DNA from: CAYNHT01 sp964397485
GTDB taxonomy: Bacteria > Bacillota_I > Bacilli_A > RF39 > UBA660
DNA: 64,000 nucleotides
Assembly: GCA_964397485.1 (NCBI GenBank)
Contig: CAYNHT010000004.1
Coordinates: 121,784-185,783 of the forward strand
Direction: 5' to 3'
Shown here: positions 25,366 through 35,233 of the stretch, piece after piece
Layout: every line of letters begins with the position of its first letter
Position numbering within the stretch: position 1 is the stretch's first letter
Notes under the pieces: generated by a model
Told to the model about the DNA's origin: nothing
The model's input: only the letters and a program-made list of their open reading frames with translations
Database searches by the model: none
Made by a program: the position numbers and the translations under genes

Positions 25366-26145
25366 ATGTTGAAACTAAGCGATATTGCAAATAATCTTGA
25401 TGACTTGATTGTAGTAAAAGATAGTAATGGTGAAGTTATTTATAATAATAAACCATATGATAGTTTTGTTGATGCAGTAAAAAATAGCTATAACGGAGAA
25501 ATAAAGATTGAAAATAAGAATACTTGGTACTCTATTGTTACTAAAAATTTTAATATAGAAGGTAAAAAATATACAATATCAATAATAAAAGATATAACTA
25601 GTTTTAAAGAAAAAGAAAGATTGTTATTACAACAAGGAATATCAAATGAGTTAACAGGACTATATAATAGACAAGGAATCATCTGTAATTTAAATCAATT
25701 AACCAAAAACTTTAAAGAGTCTCAAAAACCATTCACTGTTATTATGGGAGATATTGATTTCTTTAAAAAAATTAATGATGAATATGGTCATTTAGCTGGT
25801 GATGAAATATTAAGTACAATAGGATTTATGTTAAAAACTAGTCTGCGTAAAGATGATTTTGTCGGAAGATATGGCGGAGAAGAATTTATTATTGTTTTAT
25901 CTAATCAAGATATAAGTCAGATTTTACCTAGAATTGAAGATATTAGAAGTGAAATTGAAAACCATACTTTCTTATATAAAGACACCCCAATAAAATTAAC
26001 TATGACTTTTGGAATTCAAACATACGATGGAACTAAATGTATGATGGATGTTATCGAAGAAGCTGATAAGGCATTATATTACGGTAAGGAAAATGGTCGT
26101 AATCAAATTGTCTTTTATAAAGATATTGAGAATAAATTAGAATAA
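25366..26145 (+). CDS. Diguanylate cyclase with PAS-like sensor (GGDEF protein)
   Basis: 259 residues. N-terminal 85 residues resemble a PAS fold (LDDLIVVKDSNGEVIYNN), then a GGDEF domain: DELTGLYNRQG-type start (NELTGLYNRQG), DIDFFKKINDEYGHLAGDEIL, and an active site RYGGEEF that conforms to the functional GG(D/E)EF. It should make cyclic di-GMP from two GTP. No membrane segment, so a cytosolic sensor; the ligand is unknown. AGAAGGAAAT precedes the ATG. No EAL protein or c-di-GMP effector is seen in this window. Confidence 0.93.
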   Translation: MLKLSDIANNLDDLIVVKDSNGEVIYNNKPYDSFVDAVKNSYNGEIKIENKNTWYSIVTKNFNIEGKKYTISIIKDITSFKEKERLLLQQGISNELTGLYNRQGIICNLNQLTKNFKESQKPFTVIMGDIDFFKKINDEYGHLAGDEILSTIGFMLKTSLRKDDFVGRYGGEEFIIVLSNQDISQILPRIEDIRSEIENHTFLYKDTPIKLTMTFGIQTYDGTKCMMDVIEEADKALYYGKENGRNQIVFYKDIENKLE

Positions 26146-26170
26146 AAAAAAGATCTAAGATCTTTTTTAT
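26140..26170. terminator. Bidirectional terminator between GGDEF gene and pheT
   Basis: AAAAGATCT and AGATCTTTT flank a minimal loop with an A-run on one side and a T-run on the other; it touches both stop codons. Confidence 0.8.
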
Positions 26171-28557
26171 TTTGTTCTTAATTTTGCTCCTACTTGCTTT
26201 TCTACCTCAGTAATGATTTTACTAAATACAGTTGTAACTTCCTCATCATTCAATGTTTTCATCGGATCTTGGAAAGTCAATGAATAAGCAATAGATTTTT
26301 CATCCTCTGCTACATTAATTCCTTCGTATACATCAAAAACATCAACATTTGTAAGTAGTCTACCGCCTACTTTTTTTATTACTTTCATTATATCTAAAGA
26401 CATGATGTCTTTTTTCACTATAAATGCTACATCTTTATTTACTGACGGATATTTAGTTAATTCTTTAAATTTAATATTACGAACCTTTATTTCCATTAAT
26501 TTATCAAGACTTAGTTCAAAAACATACAATTCTTTTTTACTTACATTTGGATGTACTTGACCAAAATATCCAATAACATCATTATTTATCATAATAGAAC
26601 AACTACGATGTGGGTGCATATCTTTAAGCGAATTAGTTATTTCAAAACTATAGCGATTATTTAATCCCATATAATTAAGTAGATTTTCAATAACTCCTTT
26701 TAAAACATAAAAATCAACTTTTATATTTTTATTTTGCCATGTATTAGCAGTAAAATTACCACTCATTAAACCGCTAATTTTAGTTTCTTCTAAATAAGTA
26801 TCTTCTTTTTTAGAATAACATGAACCAATTTCAAATATATTAATATCTTTAATATTTCTAGCACTATTGTAATTATATACTTCAATTAGTGATGACACTA
26901 AACTATTACGCATTACACTTTTATCTTCACTCATTGGATCTAATAATCTTACAACTTCATATTCATTATCAATAAATTTATAACTATCTTTTTCATTAAT
27001 CAAAGAATATGTTATAACTTGATTTAACCCTAATGCTTCTAATCTTAAACGAAGTTTTTTCATTATTGCTGTTTTAGGCAAATATTTTCCTGTTTTAATC
27101 GCTGTTTTAGGTAATATTCCAACTACATTATCATAACCGATAATTCTTCCAACTTCTTCAATTAAATCTTCTTTAATATTAACATCCATTCTTCTTGTTG
27201 GAACAAATACATTAAATATATCTTTTTCAACTACATAATTAAATTGTAGTTTATCAAATACCTTAGCAATATCTTCTTCGTTTAAATCCATTCCTAATAC
27301 TGTATTTATCTTTTCAATAGAAATACTGATTTGTTTATCTTCTTTTTCGGTTGTATCATAAGATAATAGACCCCCACTAATTTCACCATTGGCATATATG
27401 CTAAGTAAATAGCAAGCCCTTTTTAGCGCTAATAAAGTTCTATTAGGATCAACACCTTTTTCATATCGCATACTAGCTTCACTACGTAAAATACGTTTTG
27501 AAGTTTGACGAATATTAAGTGGATTAAAAATAGCGCTTTCTATAACAATATTTTTAGTCTCATTAGTAACTTCAGTTGATAATCCACCCATAACACCAGC
27601 TAGCGCAACAGCTTCATTATCATTACTAATTACAATATCATCTGGATTTAAATTTCTTAGATTTCCATCTAATGTTATAATTTTTTCATCTTCTTTTGCC
27701 ATTCTGACCTTGATAGTATTTCCAAGTTTATCAGCATCAAAGAAATGTAATGGTTGCCCCATTTCTAACATGACATAATTACTTATATCAACTACATTAT
27801 TGATTGGTCTAATACCACTTGCTATTAATCTTGTTTGTATAAAATAAGGACTTTCCTTAATAACAACATTCTTTACAAGTTTAGCTAAATATATAGAGCA
27901 ATTTAAAGTTTCTACATCTAACTTATAGTTATCGTTTATATCTTCATTTAACTCTGATACTTCCATTTGTGGGTATTTGACTTTCCTATCATATAAAGCC
28001 GCAACTTCATATGCCATACCTAAAATATTAAGTAAGTCACTTCTATCAGCAGTTAACTCAAAATCAATGATTTCATCATCATAACCCAAATATTTAATAG
28101 CATCATCACCAACAGGTGCATCATCATTTAAAATATGAATTCCTTTTTTATCTTCTTCACTAAGATATTTAGAATCAATTCCTAATTCATCTAATGCACA
28201 TATCATTCCCTCTGATTCCATACCAGCTAATTTAGCTTTTGTTATAGTTATCCCACCAGGTAAAGTAGCTCCAATTTTAGCAACTATTACTTTTTGGCCT
28301 TCTTTAACATTAGCAGCTCCACATAGTATTTGTTTTAATTCACCATCGTTAATGTCAACTTTACAAATACTTAACTTAGAAGAATCCGGATGTTTTTCAC
28401 ATTCTACTATATGACCAATTACTAAGTTATTAGCATCACTAATTTTTTCAATACTTTCATATTCATTACCAGCAAATACCATCTTATTAGCAAGTTCACT
28501 ATAATTTATATCTGATACATCTACATAATCATTTAAAAAACTTTTACTTATACGCAT
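26167..28557 (-). CDS. pheT: Phenylalanyl-tRNA synthetase beta subunit
   Basis: 796 residues. N-terminal tRNA-binding OB domain (VIGHIVECEKHPDSSKLSICKVD), B3/B4 editing region, B5 domain (SEASMRYEKGVDPN), core domain with EVGRIIGYDNV, and a C-terminal anticodon-binding ferredoxin-like domain (KYPSVNKDVAFIV). With PheS it forms the alpha2-beta2 enzyme that charges tRNA-Phe. Its start overlaps the pheS stop by one base. Both are controlled by the Phe T-box. Confidence 0.97.
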   Translation of the reverse strand: MRISKSFLNDYVDVSDINYSELANKMVFAGNEYESIEKISDANNLVIGHIVECEKHPDSSKLSICKVDINDGELKQILCGAANVKEGQKVIVAKIGATLPGGITITKAKLAGMESEGMICALDELGIDSKYLSEEDKKGIHILNDDAPVGDDAIKYLGYDDEIIDFELTADRSDLLNILGMAYEVAALYDRKVKYPQMEVSELNEDINDNYKLDVETLNCSIYLAKLVKNVVIKESPYFIQTRLIASGIRPINNVVDISNYVMLEMGQPLHFFDADKLGNTIKVRMAKEDEKIITLDGNLRNLNPDDIVISNDNEAVALAGVMGGLSTEVTNETKNIVIESAIFNPLNIRQTSKRILRSEASMRYEKGVDPNRTLLALKRACYLLSIYANGEISGGLLSYDTTEKEDKQISISIEKINTVLGMDLNEEDIAKVFDKLQFNYVVEKDIFNVFVPTRRMDVNIKEDLIEEVGRIIGYDNVVGILPKTAIKTGKYLPKTAIMKKLRLRLEALGLNQVITYSLINEKDSYKFIDNEYEVVRLLDPMSEDKSVMRNSLVSSLIEVYNYNSARNIKDINIFEIGSCYSKKEDTYLEETKISGLMSGNFTANTWQNKNIKVDFYVLKGVIENLLNYMGLNNRYSFEITNSLKDMHPHRSCSIMINNDVIGYFGQVHPNVSKKELYVFELSLDKLMEIKVRNIKFKELTKYPSVNKDVAFIVKKDIMSLDIMKVIKKVGGRLLTNVDVFDVYEGINVAEDEKSIAYSLTFQDPMKTLNDEEVTTVFSKIITEVEKQVGAKLRTK

Positions 28558-29606
28558 TATTCTTCACTCCCCTCTACTCGATTAAAATCATTTAAAAAGC
28601 GAATATCATTCGTATAAAAATGTCTTACATCATTTATTCCATATTTTAACATAGCAATTCTCTCAGGTCCCATACCAAATGCAAATCCTGTATATTTTTC
28701 AGGATCATATCCACAATTTCTTAAAACATTTGGATGTACCATACCAGATCCTAATATTTCGATCCATCCTGTATGTTTACACAAAGGACAGCCTTTACCA
28801 CCACATTTAAAACATGAAACATCAACTTCTAAACTTGGTTCAGTAAATGGGAAGAAACTAGGACGAAAGCGAATTGTACGATCCGTTCCAAACATCTTTT
28901 TAGCAAACAATTCAAGTGTTCCCTTTAAATGAGCAATACTAATTCCCTCATCTATAACTAAACCTTCGATTTGAGTAAATTGATGTGAATGAGTAGCATC
29001 ATCATTATCTCTTCTATATACTTTTCCTGGACAAATAATTCTAATTGGTCCTTTTTCGACATTAGCATCCATAGTTCTTGCTTGAACAGGTGATGTTTGT
29101 GTTCTTAGTAAAATCTCATCTGTTATATAAAAACTATCTTGAGTATCTCTAGCTGGATGCCCTTTAGGTAAGTTTAACTTTTCGAAATTAAATAAATCAA
29201 GTTCTATTTCAGGTCCTTCAACAACATCATAACCCATAGAAATAAATAATTCTTCTATTTCATCAATAACTTTTGTTAAAGGATGCGAAGTTCCAACAAC
29301 CATTTTAGTTGATGGCAATGTAACATCAATTTTTTCTTCCACTAATTTTTTATTCAATGCAATCTCTTCTAATATGCATTTTTTCTCATCAATCAATAAA
29401 CTAATTTCATTTTTAAAAGTATTTAATAAACTTCCAAGTTCCTTTTTTTCTTCAATTGATAATGAAGACATCATACTGCTTAATTCTTGAACAGGTCCTT
29501 TTTTACCAAGATATAATACACGTACTTCATTTAAATCTGATAAACAATCAACTAAGTTAAGTCTATCATTTATTTCTTTTTTTAAGTTTAATATTTTTTC
29601 TTTCAT
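28557..29606 (-). CDS. pheS: Phenylalanyl-tRNA synthetase alpha subunit
   Basis: About 349 residues. N-terminal coiled coil (about residues 1-85), then class II motifs: motif 1 around HPLTKVIDEIEELFISMGYDVVEGPE, motif 2 FRPSFFPFTEPSLEVDV context with RVYRRD, and motif 3 GFAFGMGPERIAMLKYG. The start at 29606 has GGAGGGA upstream; the longer frame to 29639 would run into the T-box terminator. Confidence 0.97.
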   Translation of the reverse strand: MKEKILNLKKEINDRLNLVDCLSDLNEVRVLYLGKKGPVQELSSMMSSLSIEEKKELGSLLNTFKNEISLLIDEKKCILEEIALNKKLVEEKIDVTLPSTKMVVGTSHPLTKVIDEIEELFISMGYDVVEGPEIELDLFNFEKLNLPKGHPARDTQDSFYITDEILLRTQTSPVQARTMDANVEKGPIRIICPGKVYRRDNDDATHSHQFTQIEGLVIDEGISIAHLKGTLELFAKKMFGTDRTIRFRPSFFPFTEPSLEVDVSCFKCGGKGCPLCKHTGWIEILGSGMVHPNVLRNCGYDPEKYTGFAFGMGPERIAMLKYGINDVRHFYTNDIRFLNDFNRVEGSEE

Positions 29607-29628
29607 TCTATCCCTCCATTTTTTTAAT

Positions 29629-29848
29629 AAAAAAATCACATCCTAACATAAGGACGTGATTACGCGGTACCACCTTAATTTATAGACTATGTCTATACAC
29701 TTAATAACTAAAACGCGTTACCGTTATACTTTTAATATAAAGCTAAAAGATGAATTCATAAAAGATTATTGTTAGTTTACACCTTCCACTAACTCTCTAT
29801 TAATAATTACTTTTACTACTACTTCTTCATTATTGCCCTTAATTAATT
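29629..29848 (-). ncRNA. T-box riboswitch, phenylalanine (specifier UUC)
   Basis: Stem I begins AGAGAG, contains the GUGGAAGGUGUAAAC distal hairpin, and presents UUC (29752-29754) followed by A and UCUUU, which closes the base. Antiterminator AAGGUGGUACCGCG overlaps a terminator AUCACGUCCU...AGGAUGUGAU with U-run (29629-29635) just before pheS. Confidence 0.93.
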
Positions 29849-29854
29849 ATATTC

Positions 29855-29882
29855 ATTATACCACACTTTTTAAAGTTTTCAA
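29855..29882 (-). promoter_or_regulatory. Promoter of the pheST T-box operon
   Basis: TTGAAA (29877-29882), 16-base spacer, extended TGG-TATAAT (29855-29860). Confidence 0.8.
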
Positions 29883-29904
29883 GTCTTTTTTATTCTTTCA
29901 AGTA

Positions 29905-30528
29905 TTACTTATTTTCAACTTTAAATCGTAATACTGTTTTAAGTTTAGTACTTTTTGTTTTTCTTGGATCCGATATATAAATTTCTTTATGTACTTTTGA
30001 TAATCTAATTAGATTGTTATTATCGCAATATTTTTCCATTATGTCAAACGTTATATTTTCATTATCATATGACCCAACATGAAGCATTTGCAAACATAAC
30101 CCCTCAGTAATAGTTTCGAATTTAACTTTATCAAGCATAGGATTATTTTTCTTTTCTTTTACTATATTTATTACCTCATTAGCTAATTTATCAGTAACAA
30201 AGTCTGGTTGTCTTATCATAATAGTATATACTAATTCATCCTTATTTAAAACTTTACTTAATCTTCCCTTTTCAGTAAGATCCCATACTCCTTCCAAAGG
30301 GAAAACCGTATATTCATAGTAATCATCAATTAAGACACCTTTTTTAGGCAACATCTTAAGAGTATAAGAAAGCGCGTATAATGCTTCTATTGCTAGATTA
30401 AATTCTTGCCCATTTGGATTTCCTTGTCCCATTATTGTAAAATATTTAAATGCTGGTACATCAATTAATTCAGGTTTCTCTTTTGGTAAATATATTTTTT
30501 TATCATTTTTTTTCCATTCATATTTCAT
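29905..30528 (-). CDS. GyrI-like small-molecule-binding domain protein
   Basis: 207 residues of the GyrI/SOUL-like COG4832 type: VPAFKYFTIMGQGNPNGQEFNLAIEALYALSYTL, then EYTVFPLEGVWDLT and VYTIMIRQPDFV, ending with ISDPRKTKSTKLKTVLRF. Family members bind hydrophobic small molecules; the cellular role is unknown. No DNA-binding domain is attached. GGGGAG precedes the ATG, which overlaps the end of the YfhO gene by 11 bases, so the two are probably cotranscribed. Confidence 0.85.
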   Translation of the reverse strand: MKYEWKKNDKKIYLPKEKPELIDVPAFKYFTIMGQGNPNGQEFNLAIEALYALSYTLKMLPKKGVLIDDYYEYTVFPLEGVWDLTEKGRLSKVLNKDELVYTIMIRQPDFVTDKLANEVINIVKEKKNNPMLDKVKFETITEGLCLQMLHVGSYDNENITFDIMEKYCDNNNLIRLSKVHKEIYISDPRKTKSTKLKTVLRFKVENK

Positions 30529-33037
30529 ATCTTTCTCCCCTTTTTTTCTTATCCACCATAATTATTATTATAAATATTATAAATCCAACCGTACTAATGT
30601 ATAAACCAACTTTTGATAATGGAGCCTCATACCTTATTTCAATACTGTAGGTACCTTTTTTTATTGGTAATCCAATAAATGAATCATTAACTTTTCCATA
30701 ATCATAATTTTTCCCGTTAAGTAAAATATTAAATCCCTTATCGTATGGAATGGTAGTTACTAAATAACCATCTTCACTTACCTCTATATTTCCAACAATC
30801 TTATCGCCTTTTGTTTTTTTCATATCAAATGTCATTGCATCAATCTTAGTAACTGCTTGTTTTATATAATCATAATCCATTAAGAATGTCTCTAAATTTA
30901 TAATATTAAACTCACCTTTTGTAAATTTTATTTCTAATTGTTTTATATTTAATGGTGACGATATACTATATTCAAAACGATAATTACCATTATGATACAT
31001 CCAACTCTTACAAGTCAATTTATTAATAACTCCATTAATAGAAATACTTATATCTCCATCTTTACAACTAGGGGCTTCTAAAATATCGAATTTTATAAAT
31101 AATATTTGATTACTAATTTCTTCTTTTAAATCTAAATATATATAATCAGTTTCTTTTGCTATAATAACATATTTTTCATCATACTTTTCAATTTCTAAAT
31201 TAGATCCAACTGTAGCTTCATATTGCAAATTTACTTTATCAATTGGATTAATAATTTCCTTATTACTATTATTATATACTACTGCATTACTTAGTAAAGC
31301 ATCTATTTTGTATGGATATTTAAGTTTAGCAAATTCTTCATAATTCATTAGATTACTAGTCGCATAAACTATTGGAAACACATCATTGTTTTTATAAATA
31401 CCAACATTATTATCTTTTGAAACTAAGTCATATCCAATTGGAACATTACTATCTGATAATATATATTTTACTCCCATCAATGTTTGAAACATTATATTAT
31501 TAGTTTGGGGTGTAATAATACGATTTCGATATGGTACAGCATTGTTAAATGTATCAAAGAAAAATTGATTGTAGTAATTATTATATGTTGATGAATATAA
31601 AGATGTTTGATAATAATTAGAATGGTATATTTTATTTACGGTTGCTAAAGTCTCTGTTAAATTATTAAATCGATATAAATCTTTATCATTGTTAATAGTT
31701 TGCTTTATTAATTGTTCATTATTTGAATCAAATTGTTGGTTATATAAATCTTTACTAACTAATTCATCTGTTTTATTAACTGTTAAACATGAAATAAAAG
31801 CGATAATAATTATTGGGATATAAAATATATAATCTCTTTTAAATAGTTTGTGAGCAATAATAATTATTGACGTAATTATTATATCTATATAATATATATT
31901 TTCACTATATCCTGTTAAATAAAGAATTATATTAAATATTATTAAGACGATAAATAAATTTTTATAGTTTATTTCTCTGTCTAATATCTTTTGTATAAAA
32001 TTAGCAAGCAATAATCCAATAATTGGAAGAAAAGGAATTAATACTTTAGCCCTTATATATAAAGTTCCGTTTAATATATACATTAAAACTGGGATGAATA
32101 AAAATATTGAAACAACAATTCCTAAAAATAATTTCTCCTTTTTTTTACTAAAGAAAATAAATAGTAGTGCGATTATAGTTATTGCTGTAAATCCTAAGGA
32201 ATAAGAACTATAAAGTAATGGATTTAAGTCAAATTTAGGAAATAACAAACTCCACGTAAATGCTGTATGTTGAATACCCGATCTCCCGTTTAAGATTACA
32301 CCAATTGTAGGTAAAAGTAATAACGATGCCATTAAGACACCTATAATTATAGGGATACAAAATTTTATACCATCTATAATAAAAAGTGGTAATGTAATTT
32401 TTTTATTTGTTTTTAAATACTTATAAATACCATAAATAACAAAAACTAATATTCCGCCTACACTATAATAATAGCTTGTCATAATCATTAAAAACACACT
32501 AAGTATATAAACCCATCTTTTTCCACTACTAAAATATTTATCAATCCCTATCAATCCAAGTATTAAAAAAGGGATATAATCAACAAACATTATATGTCTA
32601 TGACTGTGAAAAATAAGTGGTCCTGACATCAAAAATAATGATGATGAAATCATTGCTGTTTTCGAACTAAAGCTATTATTACGTAACCATTTATAAAATA
32701 AAAAGGTACTAGCAAACACTGAAATTATGCTAACAACCATTATGTAGTCAACCATTTTTATAAAAGGAAGTAAATAGGAAATCATTACAATAGGATTTAA
32801 TAAACCATAATAAACGAAATTATAAATATTCTGTCCTGCTCCTATGTTAAAAGCAAAATTAGGGAAAATATTACCTGTATTATAAAATTCAGTTCTAAAA
32901 TATTCCGCAAAAGCCCAATGTTGACTAATCCAATCAGTTTTTGAACCATATATATTTTCAAATCCTAATATGATTAAAATAATTGATAAACCTAAAAAAA
33001 CAAGTCCTACTACATTAATATAATCTTTTTTATTCAT
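30518..33037 (-). CDS. YfhO family multi-pass membrane protein
   Basis: 839 residues with about 13 membrane helices in the first 480, an outer domain, and a final helix near the C-terminus. The pattern (GxNIYNFVYYGLLNPI, then SLFLMSGPLIFHSHRHIMFVDYIPFL) fits the YfhO family of GT-C-like glycosyltransferases, which add sugars to teichoic acid or lipid in Bacillus and Listeria. The early acidic/His residues (WISQHWAFAEYFR region) fall in the usual catalytic loop. Exact substrate unknown. AAGAGGTG precedes the ATG. Confidence 0.85.
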   Translation of the reverse strand: MNKKDYINVVGLVFLGLSIILIILGFENIYGSKTDWISQHWAFAEYFRTEFYNTGNIFPNFAFNIGAGQNIYNFVYYGLLNPIVMISYLLPFIKMVDYIMVVSIISVFASTFLFYKWLRNNSFSSKTAMISSSLFLMSGPLIFHSHRHIMFVDYIPFLILGLIGIDKYFSSGKRWVYILSVFLMIMTSYYYSVGGILVFVIYGIYKYLKTNKKITLPLFIIDGIKFCIPIIIGVLMASLLLLPTIGVILNGRSGIQHTAFTWSLLFPKFDLNPLLYSSYSLGFTAITIIALLFIFFSKKKEKLFLGIVVSIFLFIPVLMYILNGTLYIRAKVLIPFLPIIGLLLANFIQKILDREINYKNLFIVLIIFNIILYLTGYSENIYYIDIIITSIIIIAHKLFKRDYIFYIPIIIIAFISCLTVNKTDELVSKDLYNQQFDSNNEQLIKQTINNDKDLYRFNNLTETLATVNKIYHSNYYQTSLYSSTYNNYYNQFFFDTFNNAVPYRNRIITPQTNNIMFQTLMGVKYILSDSNVPIGYDLVSKDNNVGIYKNNDVFPIVYATSNLMNYEEFAKLKYPYKIDALLSNAVVYNNSNKEIINPIDKVNLQYEATVGSNLEIEKYDEKYVIIAKETDYIYLDLKEEISNQILFIKFDILEAPSCKDGDISISINGVINKLTCKSWMYHNGNYRFEYSISSPLNIKQLEIKFTKGEFNIINLETFLMDYDYIKQAVTKIDAMTFDMKKTKGDKIVGNIEVSEDGYLVTTIPYDKGFNILLNGKNYDYGKVNDSFIGLPIKKGTYSIEIRYEAPLSKVGLYISTVGFIIFIIIIMVDKKKRGERYEI

Positions 33038-33063
33038 AAGGACACCTCTTATAAATTATATCA

Positions 33064-33088
33064 AAAAAAGAATGACATGTCATTCTTT
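33064..33088 (-). terminator. Terminator of the GNAT gene
   Basis: On minus, AAGAATGACATGTCATTCTT followed by a T-run, just after the acetyltransferase stop. Confidence 0.75.
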
Positions 33089-33099
33089 GTAAATAATTA

Positions 33100-33654
33100 T
33101 TAGGATAATTTTGGATATTGTTTAAATCTATCATATTTTTTTATATATTGATTATAATCTAACGAATATTTAGCTTGTTTTACTAAACAACCATTTCTTT
33201 TTTTTAACTCATCATCACTTATTAATTCAAAGTCAAAACTTTCAATCATCTTTCTTGAAAATATATTATCTATACTTGCTGATAAATTAATTGATAGGCA
33301 CTCAAACTCTGCAAAACAAGTATTTATTGCTCTTCCTAATAATTCTGTACCAATGCCCATATTACGATATTTATTAGCTACCACATAAGCAATCGACATT
33401 ATTGTCTTATCAGGATATGGCTTACCTATTAATAATCCCGCCACTAAAGATAATTCCTTTTTGGCAACATAAAGATTATAATACCCTATTGTCTTATCAA
33501 TTAAGTATGAAAAATCAATGTCAGCAAAACAATCTCTATTTTTGTCATATTTAATCAGTTTTTCTATTAATTTTCGTAGTTGATAATACTTCATTATATT
33601 TAAATTAGAACCCTGATTATGAATTTTTTTGATATAAATATTATCTAAATTCAT
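33100..33654 (-). CDS. GNAT family N-acetyltransferase
   Basis: 184 residues. Acetyl-CoA-binding motif A is visible as AYVVANKYRNMGIGTELLGRAIN, with a preceding strand SLVAGLLIGKPY. Likely cytosolic; substrate cannot be told (protein N-termini, small amines and antibiotics are all possible in the family). AAAGGAAC precedes the ATG. A single gene between gltX and the YfhO gene, separated by its own terminator. Confidence 0.85.
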   Translation of the reverse strand: MNLDNIYIKKIHNQGSNLNIMKYYQLRKLIEKLIKYDKNRDCFADIDFSYLIDKTIGYYNLYVAKKELSLVAGLLIGKPYPDKTIMSIAYVVANKYRNMGIGTELLGRAINTCFAEFECLSINLSASIDNIFSRKMIESFDFELISDDELKKRNGCLVKQAKYSLDYNQYIKKYDRFKQYPKLS

Positions 33655-33708
33655 ATAATTGTTCCTTTCTTAAATAATTTATAGCCACTATTATATACAA
33701 TTTGTACA

Positions 33709-33737
33709 AAAAAAGAAACTATTTTTTTAATAGTTTT
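33709..33737 (-). terminator. Terminator of gltX
   Basis: On minus, AAACTATT...AATAGTTT followed by CTTTTTTT; it overlaps the gltX stop region. Confidence 0.7.
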
Positions 33738-35160
33738 CTTTTAATCTTTTAATTACTAGATCTTTACCTAATAAATGAATTGTATTTGGTAACTCTGGTC
33801 CATGCATTTGTCCAGATACTTTTATTCTAATTGGCATAAATAACATCTTGCCTTTAGCTCCACTTTTTTCTTTAGTTAAGTTAATAGCACTAACTATTGA
33901 ATCAATACTCCATTGTTCAATACTCTCTATTTCAGCAGCAAAGATATCAATCGTTTCTTTAATGCCATCTTGCATCATAAATTCTTTACATTCATCATCT
34001 AGAGTAATTGTTTCTTTAAAGAATAAATCAGTTACTTCAACAATTTCTTGTCCATATGATATATGATTTTGATAAATACTGATTAATTCCCTTACCCATT
34101 CATCATTTTTATCTGATAAATCATATGCCTCTTGTAAATGACAAACAGTAATTTCTAATAATTCTTCTAAGCTAAGTTTCTTAATATAATGACTATTTAT
34201 CCAATTAAGTTTTTTCACATCATAAACAGCCGGAGATTTATTTATACGTTTAGGATCAAATATTTTAATTAACTCTTCTAAACTAAATATTTCATCCGTT
34301 GTTTCAGGACTCCACCCTAATAAGGCTAAATAATTAACTACTGCCCCTGGAATGTAACCTTTATTATATAAATCCATAAAAGATGAAGCTCCGTGTCTTT
34401 TACTTAGTTTTTTCATATCTGAATCAACTACCATTGGTAAATGAATATATACTGGTTTTTCCCATCCAAAGGCCTCATACAAAAGGTTATACTTAGGAGT
34501 AGACATTAGATATTCATTTCCTCTAATAACGTGAGAAATATCCATTAAATGATCATCTATAACATTAGCGAAATTATAAGTAGGATAACCATCAGATTTA
34601 ATTAAAATTTGATCTTCCAATAACTTATTTTCAACTTTTATTTCTCCGTATACAATATCTTGATAAACACTAACACCTTCTTTAGGCATCATCTGTCTAA
34701 TAACATATTTTTCACCATTATTTATTTTTTCTTTAATTTCTTCTTTAGATAATTTTTTACAACATCCATCATAAAGAAAAGGAATCTTATTTTCTTCGGC
34801 TTCTTTACGTTTTGCTTCTAATCTATCCTCAGTACAAAAACAATAGTAAGCTTTCTCTAATTCAACTAACTTAATAGCATATTCTTTATATAAATCAAGT
34901 CTTTCACTTTGAATATATGGACCATAATTTCCACCATTATTGGGCCCTTCATCAGGAATAAGACCACATATATTACATGTATTATATATAAAATCTATAG
35001 CTCCATCTACTTTTCTTGTTTGATCTGTATCTTCAATTCTTAAAATAAAATCACCATTATCATGTTTAGCAACTAAATAACCAAAAATAGCACTTCTTAA
35101 ATTACCAACATGCATATACCCAGTTGGGGATGGTGCAAATCTTGTTCTCACTCTTTCCAT
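33727..35160 (-). CDS. gltX: Glutamyl-tRNA synthetase
   Basis: About 477 residues. HIGH region FAPSPTGYMHVGNLRSA at the N-terminus, KLSKRHG as the KMSKS motif near 245, and the C-terminal helical anticodon domain. The ATG at 35160 has GAAGGTGAT ahead. Unlike the Ile, Gly, Phe and Pro enzymes in this window it has no T-box leader. Whether it is discriminating or also misacylates tRNA-Gln cannot be read directly; no glnS or gatCAB lies nearby. Confidence 0.97.
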   Translation of the reverse strand: MERVRTRFAPSPTGYMHVGNLRSAIFGYLVAKHDNGDFILRIEDTDQTRKVDGAIDFIYNTCNICGLIPDEGPNNGGNYGPYIQSERLDLYKEYAIKLVELEKAYYCFCTEDRLEAKRKEAEENKIPFLYDGCCKKLSKEEIKEKINNGEKYVIRQMMPKEGVSVYQDIVYGEIKVENKLLEDQILIKSDGYPTYNFANVIDDHLMDISHVIRGNEYLMSTPKYNLLYEAFGWEKPVYIHLPMVVDSDMKKLSKRHGASSFMDLYNKGYIPGAVVNYLALLGWSPETTDEIFSLEELIKIFDPKRINKSPAVYDVKKLNWINSHYIKKLSLEELLEITVCHLQEAYDLSDKNDEWVRELISIYQNHISYGQEIVEVTDLFFKETITLDDECKEFMMQDGIKETIDIFAAEIESIEQWSIDSIVSAINLTKEKSGAKGKMLFMPIRIKVSGQMHGPELPNTIHLLGKDLVIKRLKENY

Positions 35161-35206
35161 ATATATCACCTTCTTCTATTTTATCATATTTTTTTATAAA
35201 TTCAAT

Positions 35207-35233
35207 AAAAAAGGTTATAACACGTATAACCTT
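35207..35233 (-). terminator. Terminator of the 35.2-kb hypothetical gene
   Basis: On minus, GGTTATA-CGTGT-TATAACC followed by TTTTTT. Confidence 0.75.

Noticed and set aside
29607..29639. Longer N-terminus for PheS
   Set aside because: It would be translated from inside the T-box terminator; GGAGGGA supports the start at 29606.
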